Below, piece by piece: positions 22,281 through 33,654 of a DNA stretch of 64,000 nt. How positions within the stretch are numbered: the stretch's first letter is position 1; every line of letters starts with the position of its first letter. The position numbers and the translations under genes were made by a program. The notes below the pieces were generated by a model that saw nothing but the letters and a program-made list of their open reading frames with translations, made no database searches and was not told the origin of the DNA. Source of the DNA: Takakia lepidozioides (Eukaryota; Streptophyta; Takakiopsida; Takakiales; Takakiaceae); NCBI GenBank assembly GCA_030704615.1, contig CM060732.1:31973053-32037052 (forward strand), in the 5' to 3' direction.

Positions 22281-22436
22281 GATAGTGAGCCAGTGGTTGC
22301 ATTTGTCCAGTATAGATTTTTAGTGGAGCATGACTTGCCAGCTCTGTATGTTTATGAGCTGCAGCTGGAGCAATGCGTTCAAGGAAAGGGGCTTGGCAAA
22401 TTCCTGATGCAGTTCCTTGAATTGATTGCACGAAAG
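22281..22436 (+). pseudogene. NAA40: NAA40 (NatD) N-acetyltransferase exon fragment
   Basis: An exactly 52-codon exon lies between an intron end (TACTAAC branch-point-like site at about 22249, acceptor ggatag) and a donor (AAG|gtgtatct). It encodes PVVAFVQYRFLVEHDLPALY, VYELQLEQCVQGKGLGKFLM and QFLELIARK. This is the GNAT core of NAA40, which acetylates the N-terminus of histones H4 and H2A; QGKGLG is the acetyl-CoA-binding Q/R-x-x-G-x-G motif. No preceding or following NAA40 exon was found. It abuts the eS25 fragment with no room for either gene, which points to an assembled mosaic. Confidence 0.85.
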
Positions 22437-23741
22437 GTGTATCTCTTTCCTTATTTTGTCCTGGGAGCATAAGTGTAAACTAGATATGTTAATTTCAGCT
22501 CATGCTCTGTTATAGGTCAGTCATTCTCTTTGCCAACATCGAGATGTGATAAGTGGTCCCTACAATCAAGAATGGCTTTGGTGTTGATTGTGTGTTGATT
22601 TAGTCATACAAATTCATCTACCAGTCTATCCTGAATGAATCATTTAGTTGGAGGACTCGTAGATAATCAAGATGATTTCTATGGTGTGATGACATCACAA
22701 GAACCATGGGGGGGGGACTGTGCAGCAGCAGACCATTCAAAGGCTGCTACCTGCAACCATAAGTTGCTGCTATGAGTGAGAAGCATTCAAGTTGTCCGTC
22801 TGCCAAGGCTGCAATGAGTAGCTTGCGAAGACCTTTTCACATATTTCTCACCAGGTGCTGGGACAGGTGCTACAGCAAACAACGTTGTATATGTTGTTGG
22901 CCCTGATATCAGAACATGGTGCCATCAATAGTAATGCGAAAAGCTGAATATAAGAGCTCATCTGGGGAGGACCTCATCTGGTACTTCGGGCCGGATGACA
23001 TTTGTACAGAATGTAGAAAAGAATGTAGAAATGACATGGTTCTGTTTGCACATTTGAAGTGAAGTTTGGGACCTTGAACCAAGAAAGAGGGACTGGTCAA
23101 AATCAATTCTGACCTGCATTGCTCAAGTTTGCAGTTGGGATATCGGATGGGAAGTGGAACTTTTGTAGGTCAAAATTGCTGAAGCCACACCTTGAGCAAT
23201 GTCATTCGAGGCCGTGGTTGACAGAGATCTGCCTTTCATGGACACCTGTTCTGTATGATAGCAAGTGCACTCATCCCTGTAAAATGTACCACCATTGGTA
23301 TCTCCATGGAAAGGAGGGATCAGCTGAGCTCAGGTGCTGGATAACAACTTGTTTCCCCACTTGGCTGGCCCTTCATGAACTTATGTTAAAATTAACCGGG
23401 AATGGATTGGGAAAACTTCTTATGCTGGTTTTTTATTGATTCATGCAAACCAGAAATTATATGCTAACCCCTGATACAAGAAAAAGGAGACAAATAAGGT
23501 GCCAAAGTCTTGAACCCCTCACACCAAAGTAGCCAAAGATAGAACCAAAATCACTTGGCTCCTTAACAAAGTGTTGTAGATGCATATGGCCTTATCTCTG
23601 AATTAAAGTTAAATCAAATAAATCGATACTTGAATCAGATAACAGAAGCCACACTTTATGAAGTGTTGTGGCAGGTCATACACCAAATCCAGACGTGCGA
23701 TCAGCATCTGAACTTCAGGCAATTCCTAATACCCTCACAGA
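22437..23741. other. No confident gene
   Basis: Open frames at 22909-23106 (-) and 23119-23439 (+) show no domain. A plus-strand stretch near 22934-23060 (MRKAEYKSSSGEDLIWYFGP) looks protein-like and could be another captured exon, but I do not recognise it. Confidence 0.45.
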
Positions 23742-24001
23742 CTTTTGTAAAATTGGAGCACTCCATTAGTCAGACAATACCAAGGAATTAACAAATGGGA
23801 TACTGGCTTTTGTAAAATTGGGGCACTCCATTAGTCAGACAATACCAAGGAATTAACAAACGGGATACTGGCTTTTGTAAAATTGGGGCACTCCATTAGT
23901 CAGACAATACCAAGGAATTAACAAACGGGATACTGGCTTTTGTAAAATTGGAGCACTCCATTAGTCAGACAATACCAAGGAATTAATAAACATGATACTA
24001 G
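23742..24001. repeat. 65-bp tandem repeat, four copies
   Basis: Units start at 23742, 23807, 23872 and 23937, each beginning cttttgtaaaattgg.gcact, with few differences. The array ends about 30 bp before the start codon of the gene at 24033. Confidence 0.95.
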
Positions 24002-24032
24002 CTTTTTACCTTCAGGCATTCAGCTACTGAGA

Positions 24033-27000
24033 ATGGCATTGTCAGAGATCACAAATTTGCCGTTGAGCAAGCAGCCTCCTTATAACGTGCGGGTTGCAAT
24101 TGATGGAAAGTATGCGATTTTGAGAGGTCGATTACTAGAGGAGCAGACACCGAAGTCAAACTTCTCTAAAAAATGGAGAGCAGGAGGTACGAACATAGAT
24201 CTCTGGCTTGATTCATCCCTTTATCCTAGTGACCCAACTACAGGAGTACGTCCCAACATGAGTTCCATAAGAGACTTGCTTCAATTCGTGGGAGATGGAG
24301 AGGAGGGTTTTCTGGGTTATGTGAAACACCTTCAAAGTGTTTGCTCAACCAATGTAGAGACTGCAAATTGGCGAATTCTATTCGAAGCTGCACAACAGCA
24401 AAACGCAGTAGAGATTCAAAAATTGAGGGATCAAATTCAAGTAGAAAGTTCCTCCCGCATGGAGAGTGATTCATTGAATGCTCAAATCACCACTCTGGAA
24501 AGCAACATGAGCAACATGAGAGCTTCATATGAGAGTCGGCTGCATAGTCTGCGGTTACAAGTTCAAAATAAAGAAGAAGAAGTTCGTGTAATGGATGGTG
24601 TTTGTGAAGCTCAATTGGAAGCTGTACGATCAATTCATGCGATGGAGTTAGATCAGATTGAGAGTTCCCACAAGTCCGAATTGAGATCTGTTGCAGCTCA
24701 CGAGGTCTAGGGCTTGGAACAAAAACTAAGTAAGGTTCACAACACCCCCTATGGACCTAGAAGCCAAATATGCCAGAGGAACAATCTTGCACCAAACGGT
24801 GGACAAGCCAAGGCGCTTAGAAGATTGGCACGGAGTATCATTATGCCAGCTACTACACAAAAAGTGCAACAAGAGAACGCTGCATCAAACAGCAAGAAGA
24901 GGCTTTGTGGCGATAGAAGTACCCAAGAAGAATGTGGAAAAGTCTTCGCTCAAATTCTATCAAGGACTGAGGTAGATTCGATGTTGCATGTGCCTACTTT
25001 TACTCACGTAGGTGCAAAAATGGCAAATCAATATCTCAATGAAATCGGCAAACAAGTTGGGCCCAGTGAGATTTTGGAGACCTGTGACACAAATGGGATC
25101 ACCCAAGCATGTTACAGTGCAATTTACAAGAAATTTAAAGGTGGTGTAAAAGTTGCCTCCAAAGGGATGAGAGTAGGATGTCTGCCCAATCCGCATCGAG
25201 TGTCAAAATTGCGCAAGGAATTGAATTCCAAGCTTCAGGATTTCGTAGGTGAATACTATCACTTGAACAACAGCCTTGAAGTTCCTAAAAAGGTCAAGCA
25301 CGGTGAAAAAAATGATGCTACTCGAGTGACACTATCCGAGCACAATTCTTTTTTCGCGGATGTGGAGCAGGTGCAACATACCATGGTCGAACTGTATGAG
25401 ATCACACTTGCCGGTAAGTTTTCTACATCGTGCACCTATAAATTCTGTGTTTTTAATCTTTAATTTCATATATTCTTAGTACTGATTGCTTCATTTTGAT
25501 TTTACAGAATTGAAGGGGAGCCCTCTACAGTTTGTCTTGAAGCTTGATGAGGCAGAGATCATTCATGCCCAAAAGCTAGAAAGAGTGAGTATTACCCTCA
25601 TGAACCGTGCATTAGACCCATCCATCACTCCGGATAGTGAAAAGTTTTTCAGTGTGCAAAGCGAGAGAGAGATTTGCCTATAGCTTGTTTTCAAGTGGCA
25701 AAGGAGAACACAGAGGTTCTGAACTGGGTGTTCCAACAAACCAAACTCCCTTCGCTAATTCAAGTCCAAGAAAATGGGCAACTTCTTCACGTCCCAGGTT
25801 TTGGTGATTACAAGGTAGAGTGGCACATGGCAGCCGACATGAAGACAATAAAAGCCATGTTCGGTTTGAAGGGAGGTGCAAATAGTTTGCATTCTTGCAT
25901 TTATTGCATGCAAGAGAGAGTCAAGTTTGTAGAGGGATCCATGAAGGACGCCGCTGCTGCTATTAGTAAGCGTTCCCATACATGGAATGGAGGCTTATTT
26001 GCCCAAAACATTACTGCTAAACCTGTAAGTGGGAGTCAGGGAAAAGATCGTTGGAAACCAGTGTTGCCCATCCCCATTGAAAGAGTGCATATTTGCACTT
26101 TACACGCCATGAATAGGATCATTGAGAAAATGGTCCACCTCCATTTCATGTTCGTCTGGACCATTCGCGATAAGAAATTACAAGAGTTAGCTATTGCTGA
26201 CATGGAAAAAGTGTTGTCCAGCACTGGTGCACACAGTGGTTTGGTTAAGATCATGAAAGATGATCAACTGTCTGGCAAATTGAGTAATATCCCCAACAAA
26301 CCTTTGTTCAGCGGCCCACATGCTGCCAAACTCTTTAAACCGAGTACTTTAGAGGGAGGCTCCGACAAGTTGTACATTGATGTGGTAAAGTTCGAGCACA
26401 ACCACACTGAAGATGGGGCATGTAGGAGAAATCGATTAGCATGTTGGGTTGCATTTGATAAATTGCGACCCTATCTTTCTGGCCTTACACTCACCGGTGG
26501 ACAAAAAGCTGAATATAAGAAATGTGTGGAGGAATTCAGACGCGCTTTCATCAAGAGTTGGGGGGAGGGTCCAGTTACACACTATATTGTGAGTATCTAA
26601 AACATCCCTTGATATTGATTGGAATGCTTATAGTAAAATTTTGCATTTCAATCATAGCACTTATAGATGACAATGCTAATTGTTCATGTTGATTGGAATG
26701 CTTGTAGTAAAATAGCATAGATGACAATGCTAATTGTTTAAGTTGATAATTTGCAGCATGTATTGGTCAAGCACACCCCGTGGTTTGTTGAAAGGTATGG
26801 AAGCCTATCTGTCTGGTCATGTCAAGGAATGGAAAACTCGCATCACGCAGCAAAAACGGCATATCAGCGTCATACTCAACATGCTGGAACAAAATGCAAG
26901 AAAAGTCCTTTGGTACAGACCTATGAACACTGGTTCAGGTTCATTCAACATAGATTCAGAAACAAAAGCCTTCAATCGAATGTTGCCATTGGTAGCCTTA

Positions 27001-27188
27001 GAGGTGAGGAGGCAATTCAGGCCCGACGTATAGCATCCTTAAACTCAAGCGCAGCAGCGCACAGCGCTTTGTGGAGATTAAGATGCACTCGGGTTGGCAG
27101 TAGATGGGTACCAAAGTCTGAAGAGCTGATTGTAGAAGAGCCGATTGAGGAGTCACCGGAGGAGCCAATTGCGGACTCCCAGGTATGA
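24033..27188 (+). pseudogene. Unrecognised three-exon gene, transposase-like, near intact
   Basis: Exon 1 spans 24033-25413, exon 2 25508-26588 and exon 3 26757-27188; introns are GT-AG, 94 and 168 nt, and the phases fit. Residues about 85-225 form a coiled coil. A basic linker follows, then a globular part with KVEWHMAADMKTIKAMFGLK, a C-x-x-C (HSCIYCMQ), RVHICTLHAMNRIIEK, and in exon 3 VKHTPWFVERYGSLSVWSCQ followed by GMENSHHAAKTAYQRH. The spaced D, CxxC, LHxxN and QGxE motifs resemble uncharacterised transposase-like proteins; this is from memory. The tail is acidic (EEPIEESPEEP). Lesions are an in-frame TAG at 24708-24710 and a one-base slip in the GAGAGAGA run at about 25668-25675. An extra donor exists at 27183. 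Confidence 0.6.
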
Positions 27189-27433
27189 GGTTCAAAGTTT
27201 AACCACTTCATGCGTTGTAAACAACATTCGGTACTTTCCTATGTTTTGTTTTGCTTGTTTTGATGTACGTGTTGGTGTATGTGTTGATGTTCTCACAGGT
27301 GCCCGCATCATTCGTTGCGAGCTGACAAAACTGCGATGGAACCAAGCCTAGGTCCTGCAGGTGAGGGATGCATGGGTCTTACCTGGCCTAGGTCTTACAT
27401 GTAAACACAAGCTACCTACAGACCTAACTATAC
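27189..27433. other. 3' flank of the 24-27 kb gene
   Basis: A possible short last exon begins after tctcacag at 27299 and hits a stop by 27325. Nothing else is readable. Confidence 0.4.
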
Positions 27434-27730
27434 CTGCAACATTAGTACCTCATCAACAAATTCTGGCTTTTGGTCTGTGTCAAAGCAGTCAAGTGCCTTC
27501 TTGGCAGCTTTAGCCTCAGCTCGAGCTTCTTCAGCAATAGCCTGCAGGCAGCTCCCTCATGTTGTCATGTTGTCATGTCAGGCAGCTCCCTCACTGAGGA
27601 CAACACCAAGACCACCAAGAGTGAGTATCTCCAGCTTCTGTGGATCCACCAAGCCAAGCCTCCAGAAGTGCATGCGTTTGGTTACATCACCATCATACTT
27701 TGGTGGATTGTAGCCAGAATGCCTAGTGCA
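27434..27730 (-). pseudogene. Unidentified host-like exon fragments
   Basis: On the minus strand, 27541-27434 is a 36-codon phase-0 exon with acceptor ctgcctgcag and donor CAG|gtatag. It encodes AIAEEARAEAKAAKKALDCF and DTDQKPEFVDEVLMLQ. Upstream on the same strand (about 27715-27585) another coding frame reads YNPPKYDGDVTKRMHFWRLG and LVDPQKLEILTLGGLGVVLS. Both look like genuine protein with real splice sites, but I cannot name the gene. A short duplicated segment (two copies of the gagggagctgcctg motif) lies between them. Confidence 0.4.
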
Positions 27731-29306
27731 ACTAGGCTCCAAGACAATACAAAACAAAGAAATAGCTCAACTAGTTGTCTGTCATCATCTCCATCAGACC
27801 ACAACCAATGTAGGAATACCTGGGAACAATGGTGTACCTCAAATCAAGTCATACAAAGTAGAAACTGTAAGTTCACTCATCACCCGTTCCTTCACAGTCT
27901 TGTCCACCCATGTACAACAAGTTCTTCCTCCTTCTTCATTCAGCATCCCTCCTTTCCTCCATCCTATCCTGTAATATACTTTGCCATCCAACCTTACACT
28001 ACAAAGAAGACTAGTTGCTTTCACTTCTCAGCAGAATGACTACTCTTGATGAACCTGGTATGACACCTTCCAGTAATATCAGGCACCTTGAACGAATTCA
28101 CAACTAGGGTTTGTCAACTAGGGCAAAAGATCGATAAGCACGTCTCCCTAACCCGCTCTCCTACGAAGCACCGCTCTCCCGAGCATCACCGCTGTGCACT
28201 GAACACTGGAATGTTTTGCTGTTACCTGGTTTAGCTTCTTTGAAATGGGAACACAATACCAGCTGTGCTTGGGGTTGAGCCTAACTAGTCTGAACCTGAA
28301 GCTGCAGCCGTTGCCACTTCTTCTCCTTGTACAGTGCTCTTTGTACAGTACATATAAACATACCCAGACCAAGACCAAATGCCCAAAGATATCGTTGCCC
28401 AAAGAATTCTCCAAGTCCTCGTTTGTTGAGTCCTTCATGTCCTCCATGCTCGCATGTTCCATCTCCTCATCGCTCGAAAGCTTCATCTTGCCTGGACTTG
28501 CTGCTCAGGGGGCGGGCGGTCGTCGCTGCCAGTGGCGGATGCAGATACTGGTTTTACGCACACACTCTCCCTATCTAAGTATTTAGTGTGAGTAATGTAA
28601 CAGATAGTGAAAAGCAACTCACCTGTCAACTAACCTTCACATTTACAAACCAGACTCATACAAAATGGAAGCATGGATAGAGAAGCAGACCCCATATCAA
28701 TCTGCGCACCAAACATCCATCCATTCAATCTCATCTAAATCTAAACTTGAGTATAAGTATAAAGAAAGTTTCCATATTTTCAACGGATCATCAGAGCATT
28801 CTTGGTTATCATGGCAATCTTAAACACATCGCCAAACAAAAGGTCCTCGGTTCGAATCTTTGAACAATTCACCTCACATAATAAAGGTAATATTTTTTGT
28901 TCAACTAATTTTTTGTAAATTGCTCAACTAGTTGTCAATTTTTTTGTAATTGCTCAACTAGTTGTCTGTCACCATCTCAATCAGACCATAACCAATGTAA
29001 AAAAGGAGGGAACAAAGGGGAATTTTTCATATAACAAAGGTAAAACTACCAACCTGAAACTTTAAAATGTCACCTAAAATGTCATCTAATGTTGCAAATG
29101 TCATCTAATCTTGTGGCCCACGGACCTAATGCCCACAGCCCTAGAGTCTAAGGCTACACTTTAGGATGCATTGGCCACAAGTCGTAGTCGCTTCGGAGGC
29201 AACACATCGACAGCTGTGTACTTCTTCTCATTTCTAATGTTTACCTATCAACAAGAAACATGTAATTTTGTTAGAAGCTGTCATAACATTTGAAGCTGTG
29301 AATGGA
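27731..29306. other. Mostly empty; one exon-like minus-strand piece and a tRNA-like element
   Basis: The minus strand at 28486-28360 reads SSDEEMEHASMEDMKDSTNE and ends at a donor-like gtatgttta, resembling an acidic exon of unknown origin. Other frames are not convincing. Confidence 0.4.
28775..28865 (+). repeat. Degenerate tRNA-derived (SINE-like) element
   Basis: A good B box, GGTTCGAATC (28849-28858), lies about 50 bp after a weak A-box-like stretch (cttggttatcatggc). No cloverleaf can be folded. Confidence 0.35.
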
Positions 29307-30571
29307 TTACCATGATTGCTGATAACTAATTCCACATACATTTTTGGACTTGATCCCATCTTCATCCACTATCGTGAAGTCCTCAGGAATGTCTGAACCA
29401 AAAGCAATCGTAATCTCATGTCGAATGCTTGACATTGTCCAATGTCGCCCAACCTCAATTTCTTGCTGTCTTGCATCATATTCACAACATAAACTGACCA
29501 TCTCCACAAACTGAACCTGATCCATCGTTTCCCATTTGTTTTCGGATATCATGCGTTGCCGATTGAATTGAAATGTGGCGTATAAAACAGATTGGCCAAT
29601 GTGATATCTGAATCTCAGTGTTGAACGATCGACAACACATCTAATGACATCGGCTCCAATGGTGATTTTTGTATCACATCCAGTATCCATTAGTGATTCC
29701 AACAGCTTCTCACATGGTTCTTTGAAAGTGAACATGGTATTGCTCTTAGAGATATTGTTGGCCACTGAAAATAGATCTACCATTACTCCGATTGGCATAA
29801 ACCATTGTAAGTGGGTTGATTTGCTTCCTGTTCTGGGTTTCATAGAGGATAAGAAATCAGACCGCAACTTCAGTCTGAAAGACTCACTGGTCGCCATGTC
29901 CGGTAATGGCCAAGCTGGATCACTAAAACCAGGAAGAGGGATCGGCTGCACTGTTCCAAACTCAGATCTACCATTGTGTGGGGTGTAAAATGCATTGTAG
30001 AAGTACACATGATTTTGCAGAAGCTCCTTGTGCGTTCAATTTCCACGGCAAGCCTCACCTACTTCGGCGTGCACCACATATAGAACATCCATTATACTCT
30101 TCGGATCAATCCAATCTTCAAAAGTGGAAAGGTATAGGTCTGCATTGAAAACCCCACCCTCATCATATTGTTGTTCCACTGTGCACAATACAAGGTGAAC
30201 TTCATAGCAAATAATGTAAACTTATGAGGAAAGTTAGACATCTTACAATTGCAAGCGCCTCTGCTGAAAGCTACATCTGGAGGCAAATCGAGTTGCCGTT
30301 GCATGTAAGTATGTTGAACACAGATTATGGATACCACTATGGATCCACCTTCGAAACGAAACTTCAGCACCTTCGCCTTGTACGCCCCCTCTGTTGTAGA
30401 AGTTCCGCCATGCTTCGATGAATCTTTAGCATGATCGCCTCTTTTACCCGGCATCAATGCTACCCAAGAGTTACTCTCCACCATCATCCAATTATCATCC
30501 TCGTCTTTTGAATTGAACAATATCACAGATCCTACTTCACTTCGTGGCCGCATTGTGTTTCGGATTTGCAA
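29307..30571 (-). pseudogene. Unrecognised two-exon gene, near intact, possible BAH-like domain
   Basis: Exon A spans 30571-30247 and exon B 30178-29307, with a 68-nt GT-AG intron whose phases join. Exon A carries SVILFNSKDEDDNWMMVESN, then GTSTTEGAYKAKVLKFRFEG. Exon B carries QQYDEGGVFNADLYLSTFED, WIDPKSIMDVLYVVHAE, ELLQNHVYFYNAFYTPHNGR and ends with a domain around RHEITIAFGSDIPEDFTIVD. The first 200 residues loosely resemble a BAH domain; this is a guess. The only lesion is an in-frame TGA at 30038-30036, consistent with CGA to TGA. The start is uncertain because a splice acceptor (gatacag) lies just upstream. It converges on the gene at 24.0-27.2 kb and is decayed to a similar degree. Confidence 0.55.
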
Positions 30572-30704
30572 TTCCCTCTGTATCCCACCAAGGAATCAAC
30601 TTAGAATCTGTTTATACCTTTGTGAGGAGGGATCCCTTTCCCTATATAGGCATCCCTTTCCTCTATATAGCTCTTCACAGATGGCATTTATCTCCTGTCT
30701 ATGA

Positions 30705-30795
30705 GCTCCCAGCCATAAAACCCCAACGGGGCCAAGGCTTTAGGCTCAACCTCAAGATTTTGAAAGTTGATGAATAGAGGTGCAGGGACTCTGTG
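30705..30795 (-). repeat. Dispersed coding repeat R1, copy 1
   Basis: The minus-strand frame reads QNLEVEPKALAPLGFYGWEL. Copies 2 (61921-62010) and 3 (62420-62488) keep the same frame with substitutions. It sits about 130 bp upstream of the gene starting at 30571 and could be a former upstream exon, although the phases do not fit as read. Confidence 0.55.
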
Positions 30796-30834
30796 AAGTG
30801 GAGGTCCTCTCTGATGAGAATACCCTGGACATTA

Positions 30835-30932
30835 TATCAGAAAATGGATATTGCATATTGGAAATTGGATATTGGATTTTGATATATGAAAAGATGGATA
30901 TTGGATATTGATTAGATATTTGATATTTGAGA
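30835..30932. repeat. Degenerate ggatatt tandem repeat
   Basis: Repeated ttggatattg/gatatttgatatt units make up an AT-rich minisatellite. Confidence 0.8.
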
Positions 30933-32668
30933 GGTAGGAAGGGAGACAGACTTCATTTGAAACATATTCCAGACTGTTCCATTTTCACCCCGAAACATGG
31001 CTGCCAGTCATCACCAAGCACTGTCCAGTTTATCCATCCACAGGGGCTTGAAATTCAGTTCAATGTCTCTTCTGAAATCAAAAGAAAAAGCATTGCCAGA
31101 ACAGCATGCATTGTTTAAGGCACTTGTCCAAAAACACATCAGTCAGTTCTTCCTGCCTGGAGGCACTTGCCAGTACAGCTACCCGCCATGATCAATGACA
31201 TCACTAGCATATTGGAAGTCTTCGATGTCATTCAGATTATACGAGCCAGTCTCTTGACCAGCCTCAAGAGACAATCTCTTTTGAAGAACGGATTTTTCAA
31301 ATGTGACTGAGTATAAGTTACCCCCAAATGAATCGTGGGGTCTCTGAAGTTGCATGGATTACCATTGCTACCATGGCTACCAGTTGGGATAGTACCCTGG
31401 TGGATTAGTGGGAATTGACTTTCACAATGTTCACATGTGTGAATAATTGTACATTGCTGTTGGCATTTCATTCTTGGTCAAGAAGATATACACCTGCTGC
31501 AATAGCGAAGATATTGGAGACATGTAACAACCTATTGAGGATTTTGGTTTTTTTGTCACCCTTCAAACTTTTGAGGGCAATCAGTTTACATCACAAATTG
31601 AATGGCTAGGTGCCCTGAAAATTGAGTAGTCTATTACCCGCCCCATGCTGCTTTACAAGGTCTTATACTAAACTGAAATGGACAGGGAAAGCCAGGCCTT
31701 GGACGCTCCAGTGTCATCGCCAACCCCAGTATGTATACGGTCCTATCATTACTTCCTTGCCACATACAAAGCATGCAAAGTACTCACCCAAGCAGGTGCC
31801 GACTCCTTGGCAGCGGGCAGAGTCAAGTGCTTGGGGTCGACACCTCCTAGCAATGGTCTGGTTTTGTCACTGTAGCTTGCTAGCACTGACCTCACCTGTG
31901 TCAAGCCACAACTAACCACACTTCAGTATGGCAACATGTAAACAAATGGGAAGAGTTTGAGGAGTGAGGAAAGGGCAGAATGAACAGACCTATGAACATT
32001 GGTGTTTAGCTCATACACAGAACCACCAAGGGGAGGCAAAAACGAGGCATTAGGAGCCCAGGTGGGAACAAACATTTTTCTAATTATTTGTGTAAGTTAT
32101 GAGTTTGCCTCCATGTCTTGGTTCGAATGATGTCTATAGAACTTAAACGCTCAAGACTCTCAGACTCCAACACGTAGAGAGTGACTCCCACATTGGCTAT
32201 GGCGCACACCGCCACAGTAACTCGTTTGCAAGTGTGAGATGGATCTGCAGCTGCACTAAAGCAACAAAACGCATACACTTGTTTAAGCTGATTCCCCTCT
32301 CTTCCTCTATACAATACCGAGAGGCACAGGTACACACAACATTACTCAATATCAGCCATGTTGATGGTTTGGCGATTCCCAAATGCACCATGCTGCTTGA
32401 GAATAAACTGGGAAATGTGGAGCAATGCAAGTTCAGTCACGGGCCCAACTTGGCCACCGGTTCTATCCCTGTTTGCAGAAACATTGTAATGAAAGGACAA
32501 CTGGCAATTTCTGCTGCCAAATCACTTAGCAAAGATTCAATAAATAGCCATGTAGCAGGATGCCCATCCTTAAAGCAGCCATCCCCTTATCTGCTTTCCT
32601 CACATGAGAACATCCACCAATCATTAGACCTCCCATACTGAGACCGCGTCGGACGATTACAGGGAGGG
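30933..32668. other. No confident gene
   Basis: Several open frames of 60-135 codons on both strands carry no recognisable domain. A minus-strand exon-like piece near 31870-31800 (GGVDPKHLTLPAAKESAPAW, followed by a gtgagtac donor) may be another captured exon. Confidence 0.4.
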
Positions 32669-32726
32669 TGTGACGACCAGATTGTAGCAACTTGATAATA
32701 AAAGAGAAAAAAACGAGAGGTCGTGC

Positions 32727-32776
<50 letters not shown>

Positions 32777-33654
32777 TTGTTACCTACTAGAACAGCTTCA
32801 CATGCAAGCCCTCTTGTGTGCGTTGCTTTCGTCTATAATCTGGAGATCTTGGAGTGATTTGTGAAAGAAACCAGGGAGCAGCTGAGCAGCCAGAGTCTCA
32901 ACCCTGGACCCAAGTACCTTACAAACTCTACGGAAAAGACCTTGCGCTGCATCTTACTTTCATGCCCTACTGATGAGGAACAGCCTCGGTACAGACAGTA
33001 CAGTAACCTCAGCTTTTGCAAAGCCAAGCAAGATTCTACCTTCACCGAACAACTAGGGTAAAATGTTTGCGCCTTGTCCTCCTGGAGCCAACCATTCGTG
33101 GCGATCAAGGATAGACGCAATGCAAAACGCAGCAGGAGTTAAACACCAAGCAAAGTCAACAAGAGCGGCGAGGGCCTGGATGGCGCCTCGCACGGAGAAG
33201 CTCAAAAGCGCGGGCGAACAGCGCCTCCCGAGTGCCCCCTGCAAGATGCGCGGAGTCCGGCGCACAGACCAGCGAGGGAAAGGCCACAAGCGAGGGAGAG
33301 GCCACGGTTTGTGTTGAGCACCACAACTGTTGAGAGCTTCCAGCTTGCAAGGTGAACGATCGCGGGAAGGCCCAAAGCTTGCAACGATGGCAGGAAAGCC
33401 CAAAGCTTACGTGACAATCGCAGATCGCACTTACACTTAAAAAGTCCAGGGAAACGTAGAGTGGAGACACTCTTGTCCCTCGCGATGCACCTACGTGCCA
33501 CCGCCGGTGCCAGGATGTACTATTTTTATCGGACCCGTAGGAGGTCTCCTTAGTACAACAACCAAGAATGGGCAGAATTCAAGAAAACAAAACTCGCAGC
33601 CTTCGTAAGGGTCCATTAAACTTCTAATGCAGCAATTACACACGGACTGTCACA
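32669..33654 (+). mobile_element. Possible solo LTR (TGTGAC...GTCACA)
   Basis: A 986-bp block starts TGTGACGACC and ends GGACTGTCACA, with 6-bp inverted termini of LTR type. The flanking 5-mers (gaggg and gttat) do not match, so the ends or the interpretation may be wrong. It contains the GA repeat, and the C-rich LINE begins right after it. Confidence 0.3.
32728..32775. repeat. (GA)n microsatellite
   Basis: About 22 uninterrupted GA units. Confidence 0.95.

Noticed and set aside
23742-24001. CRISPR-like array
   Set aside because: The 65-bp units are contiguous, with no unique spacers, and the genome is eukaryotic; it is a plain tandem repeat.
24714-25463. A separate gene starting at 24714
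   Set aside because: It is in the same frame as the 24033 ORF, separated only by one TAG; there is no ATG at the start and the protein reads as one.
33053-33501. Minus-strand open frames as a gene
   Set aside because: Three overlapping frames are all open, with R/P/A/L-rich products; this fits GC-rich LTR-like DNA, not coding sequence.
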